The notes below the pieces were generated by a model. The model had not been told where the DNA came from. It did no database searches and saw only the letters and a program-made list of their open reading frames with translations. DNA of 21,029 nucleotides from a virus, in IMG/VR virus record IMGVR_UViG_3300044712_000279, positions 1 through 21,029 of that record; one strand, written 5' to 3'. The position numbers and the translations under genes are program-made. This document shows positions 17,839 through 21,029 of the stretch, one piece after another; the first letter of the stretch is position 1, and each line of letters begins with the position of its first letter.

Positions 17839-20715
17839 TTAGATTTTAATACCGTTCGCCTTAGCGAAACTTAGCAACTCACTATAAATAGCCTGACCAA
17901 CAGCCTTACCGTTAGTACCCACACCAGCGTTCACAGTAATTGTGGTGTTCCAAGCAGTAGCCTTCGGGCTGGCAATGATCTTAGCTGCCAAAGCAGATTC
18001 CTTAGATGTAGCACCAAAGTTACCAAGTTTAATGTCACCCAAACGGATACCCATAGTAGACGCTGTAGGCATAGCAGGGGCTTGATACACAGGCTCAACT
18101 GGTGCATTAGGCATAGGCAAAGCAGTAGCCAACTGTGAATTAAAGGCTGTAGTAAACGCTGTAGCCAACTGAGTGGCATAATCAACAAGTTCCTTCTCCT
18201 TAGAGATTAAACCATTGATTAGCCCATCAACAAGATCAATACCAGCACCGTACATAACTTGGGCAGATTGCTCGGCAATGCTAGAGCCAACAGTGTCAAG
18301 TTCAGTAAATAAGCTGTTTAATTCGCTGACTGTGCCAGAACCACCCTCAAGGATAGCCTTAGCAGTAGCCCCACCAGCGTCAACACCAGCGTCAACAATC
18401 TGCTGGTAAATGTTCTTATCAAGACCAAGAGCACGGAGATCCTTAAGTTGCTGTGCAAACTCTTTAGTCTTAGCCAAAGTATCTTTAAACGACTTGATCA
18501 GACCAGCAGAACCACCAGTAACACCCTTAATTACCCTAGAAGTAGCGACCTGAACATCGCCAACCATCTTAGTAACAGTCTCAGTGACATCAGTTGTATT
18601 CTTAGCCAACAACTCTGTAACATCGCCCATGCCCCTAATAGTTGACTTAATGTCATCCATAAGGTCTTTAGCCATGCTACGGCGATTAACCAATTCGTCA
18701 CGTTGACGCATCAAGTTCTGAATAGTTACCTGTTCGGAACGAGCATAAGCAGTTAAAGCGTCAGCTGCTGATTTAAGCAATGTGCCATCAGCCACACCCT
18801 CAGAGATTTTCTCCGCAATGTTGTCAAACGCATCAATAGTTGACTGTTCAAACTGACCAATTTCACGAGTGACAACAGCCAAAGGTGCGGTGCTAGTTGT
18901 TAGATCCTTAAGAGCCTTCTTAAGTTCATTGATAGCATCTCGTTGCTTCTCAAAAGCCCTTAGTTGCTCATCATAAACATCTTTGGCTTTCTCATAAGCC
19001 GCCTTAGCCGCTTCTTCAGCCTTCTTATAAACCTCATTAACACCAGCGTTTGTCTTGTTAAACTGCTTCTGTAGAGAGGCAACACCCTTAACACCCCTAG
19101 AAGCGACACTGTTGAAAACCTTTTGCCACTCTTGACCAGAACCAACAATAGACTCAATGAACGCCTCAGAAGCACCCATGTTCTGCAACTTAAGACGGGC
19201 AGACTGCTTTGCAACCTCATCACGGAGATTTTTGTAAAAATCATTTACATAATCTTTAGCCTGTGTGCCAGTGCCCTTAGACCCACCAGTAGGAGAAGCG
19301 GCCTTATACTCTTTCGGGCTAGACCACTTACCATTCTTAAACTCCGCTGTGTACCACTTGCCCCCTGAGAACCAAGTAGTAGTCGCACCATCCATAGGGT
19401 TCTTGACTTTGCCAGGATCAAGACCAACCGGTGCACCACCAGAGAAGTCCAACTTAGGAATCTTCGTATCACCAGTTTGAGCCAAAGCAGCATTTAGCCC
19501 CTCAACCTCAAACTTTGCGTTAGCAGCAGTAACAGCAATACCACCAATACCAGCTGCAATGATTCCAAATGCCAACGCTGCCATAACAGGGTTTGCAGTA
19601 GTAATCGCAATAGCTGCAGCTAGAAGTCCTTGGGCAACAGCCGCAGCCGCAACCGCAGCCCTGTAGACACCCATGACAACGATGTATGTTTTCCAAGCCG
19701 TAACAACTACACCGATAGCGATACCAAAAGCAACTAGGGCACTGATGTTTTGGTTAATCCAACTAAATAGTCCATTTAGAGCATTTGTTAAGCCATAAAT
19801 TAACTGAATAAGAGGTGTGATAAGTGGCTTGATCAGTCCTGATAGAGCCGCAATTAGAAGATTAAACTCACCGCTTAGAGAACTTATTAGATTCGCTAGT
19901 GGGCTTAGTAAAGGTGTCAGCGTCAGAATAATGTCTGCAAACTGAGTGAAAGTATTTGTTAAACCTGGCAAAGCCTGATCAACCAAAGGAACCGTGCTGG
20001 CAAATAGTTTACCCAGAGCAATAGTCAAAGGCTGTGCAGCATTAGCCTGAAGGTTTTTAAACGCTGCTGTTAGGTTTTTCTGTGAAACAAAAAGACTGTC
20101 AGACTGGCGAGCAAACGCACCCTGAGCATCGTTAGTGCGTAGGTACAACTGCTCCATACGAACAACCTGTTGAGCATTAAGCAACTCAATACCGGTTAGG
20201 TGATCAAGACCCTTAGCTGCCAACAGTGCATTAATTTCGTTCTGCTTAAGAGCAACACCAAACTTTTCAATCGGGTCATACTCACCACGGAACAACGCCG
20301 TCATAGCAGTCAACGCTTCAGACGTGTCATAACCATAAGTGGTAGCCAAGTCCTGAGCCAAAATAGTCAGACGCTCAGTTTGCTTGGAAACTTCTTCCAT
20401 ACCAAAACCAGCAGCCTTGAGAACAGAACCCAAGAATGTTGCTGTACGAGCTGCTTCAGTTTGACTCAAACCAAAACTTTGAGCATCGACAGCAAACTGC
20501 TTCATACGGTCTGAATAAGACCCAAACACACCCTCAAGGGCTGCAATGTTTCGCTGAAGATCCCTAGCCTGATTAATGCTAGTGCTCATAAAGGCTGCAA
20601 AGCTAACCTGAGCACCTAGACGCTTAAGACCATCACCTAATGCGGAAAGAGCAGCGGTGGCATCAGTAATACCCTTTTTGTTAAAATTAGAAACAATAGG
20701 TAAAATAATTGCCAT
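17839..20715 (-). CDS. Tail tape measure protein
   Basis: A 958-residue protein, the longest here. Residues about 40-240 (DLQRNIAALEGVFGSYSDRM, LTAMTALFRGEYDPIEKFGV) match the TP901-type tape measure core. Residues about 300-400 contain several hydrophobic segments (ALVAFGIAIGVVVTAW; AAAVAQGLLAAAIAITTANP) that are thought to enter the host membrane. Long coiled coils follow (about 510-700), then a C-terminal Ala/Gln region. By the usual rule of about 0.15 nm per residue the tail would be near 140 nm. A strictly linear helix pattern plus this length supports a siphovirus. The start overlaps the upstream stop (TAATG). No lytic domain is evident. Confidence 0.93.
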   Translation of the reverse strand: MAIILPIVSNFNKKGITDATAALSALGDGLKRLGAQVSFAAFMSTSINQARDLQRNIAALEGVFGSYSDRMKQFAVDAQSFGLSQTEAARTATFLGSVLKAAGFGMEEVSKQTERLTILAQDLATTYGYDTSEALTAMTALFRGEYDPIEKFGVALKQNEINALLAAKGLDHLTGIELLNAQQVVRMEQLYLRTNDAQGAFARQSDSLFVSQKNLTAAFKNLQANAAQPLTIALGKLFASTVPLVDQALPGLTNTFTQFADIILTLTPLLSPLANLISSLSGEFNLLIAALSGLIKPLITPLIQLIYGLTNALNGLFSWINQNISALVAFGIAIGVVVTAWKTYIVVMGVYRAAVAAAAVAQGLLAAAIAITTANPVMAALAFGIIAAGIGGIAVTAANAKFEVEGLNAALAQTGDTKIPKLDFSGGAPVGLDPGKVKNPMDGATTTWFSGGKWYTAEFKNGKWSSPKEYKAASPTGGSKGTGTQAKDYVNDFYKNLRDEVAKQSARLKLQNMGASEAFIESIVGSGQEWQKVFNSVASRGVKGVASLQKQFNKTNAGVNEVYKKAEEAAKAAYEKAKDVYDEQLRAFEKQRDAINELKKALKDLTTSTAPLAVVTREIGQFEQSTIDAFDNIAEKISEGVADGTLLKSAADALTAYARSEQVTIQNLMRQRDELVNRRSMAKDLMDDIKSTIRGMGDVTELLAKNTTDVTETVTKMVGDVQVATSRVIKGVTGGSAGLIKSFKDTLAKTKEFAQQLKDLRALGLDKNIYQQIVDAGVDAGGATAKAILEGGSGTVSELNSLFTELDTVGSSIAEQSAQVMYGAGIDLVDGLINGLISKEKELVDYATQLATAFTTAFNSQLATALPMPNAPVEPVYQAPAMPTASTMGIRLGDIKLGNFGATSKESALAAKIIASPKATAWNTTITVNAGVGTNGKAVGQAIYSELLSFAKANGIKI

Positions 20716-21029
20716 TATTTAATCCTTAGCAAAGTCGCATTAATTTTCTTAGATTGTTCTTCAATCAAATCCAACATTTTAGCCTGTACCGCTGGTAAAG
20801 CCTTTTCCGCTGACGGCCAAACATAACGAGATGGTGTCTTACGCACAACAAAGTGTGACTTTTCCAAAGCCTTAACCATGCCCTTGCCCTGACCGTTAAC
20901 ACGGTGTCTACGTCTACCAGTAGGTGACAGGCTGTAGTCATACTCACGAGTCAACTTGCCATCTCCACGTCCACCAACACGAGCCTGATCAGCAATAGCC
21001 ACAGCAGGAGAATAAGCCCATACAGACAC
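20715..21029 (-). CDS. Protein upstream of the tape measure, 5' end outside window
   Basis: 104 residues are visible and the frame is still open at the window edge. A GTG codon at 21029 is the first visible codon but need not be the true start. The visible part is basic (YSLSPTGRRRHRVNGQGKGM) and ends in a helix (SAEKALPAVQAKMLDLIEEQ). In siphovirus gene order this slot holds a tail-assembly chaperone or a small structural protein of the HK97 gp10 kind; I cannot decide which. The stop overlaps the tape measure start, so they are coupled. Confidence 0.6.
   Translation of the reverse strand: MSVWAYSPAVAIADQARVGGRGDGKLTREYDYSLSPTGRRRHRVNGQGKGMVKALEKSHFVVRKTPSRYVWPSAEKALPAVQAKMLDLIEEQSKKINATLLRIK

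Noticed and set aside
18960-19493. Several frames inside the tape measure gene on both strands
   Set aside because: They are shadows of the long coding frame: low-complexity Leu/Arg/Ser chains without ribosome-binding sites.
20200-20514. 104-codon plus-strand frame
   Set aside because: Antisense to the conserved core of the tape measure protein, Ser/Thr/Leu-rich and without a start context.

Overview
The window is part of a siphovirus (tailed phage) genome or prophage whose host is most likely an actinobacterium. The evidence is a WhiB-type Fe-S regulator gene (a family confined to Actinobacteria and their phages), actinophage-style replication and tail genes, and actinobacterial-type LexA boxes. 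Base composition is moderate rather than GC-rich, so a low-GC freshwater-type actinobacterial host is possible; that last point is inference. Nearly every gene lies on the minus strand and is read right to left. The single clear plus-strand gene is whiB at 12681-12980.

Layout from right to left in transcription order. 21029-16610 holds tail genes: a partial upstream protein, the tape measure protein and a large minor tail/baseplate protein. 16599-14122 holds receptor-contact proteins, including three tandem related proteins. 14089-13019 is the lysis cassette: a coiled-coil plus membrane-anchor protein, an M23 endolysin and a holin-like protein. whiB sits at 12681-12980 with a promoter that overlaps an oppositely directed promoter for the recombination operon. 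12630-10548 holds a YqaJ/lambda-type exonuclease and a probable single-strand annealing protein. 10548-9877 holds small proteins and an HNH protein. 9499-9876 has no gene, but has a strong minus-strand promoter followed by about 310 nt that fold well, which I read as a candidate structured RNA. 9498-7394 holds a zinc protein, SSB, an HNH endonuclease, a RusA resolvase and a winged-helix protein. 7397-4441 holds small proteins, NrdH glutaredoxin, an HTH protein and a metallophosphoesterase. 4375-3141 holds HNH and zinc-finger genes plus a FmdB-like zinc ribbon that seems to start at ATT.

2740-3153 looks like a replication origin and control region: three perfect TTATCCACA DnaA boxes, two perfect CGAAC-N4-GTTCG LexA (SOS) boxes around back-to-back TTGACA elements, nested hairpins, and a 24-bp tandem repeat built from AACCAGATTTT iterons. 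More copies of the iteron run into the neighbouring coding sequences. Left of it, 2743-318 is a compact operon of about nine very small genes (zinc ribbons and mini membrane proteins). Its codon use differs sharply from the rest (CTA, ATA, GTA, GAA and CAA favoured). It ends at a strong intrinsic terminator at 184-211.

The genes are packed with stop-start overlaps (TAATG or ATGA), so translational coupling is the rule. Nine small genes (29-59 aa) were found by reading the gaps between the longer frames. The most interesting points are the candidate RNA, the SOS/DnaA/iteron region, the leaderless whiB with overlapping divergent promoters, and the compositionally distinct small-gene operon.
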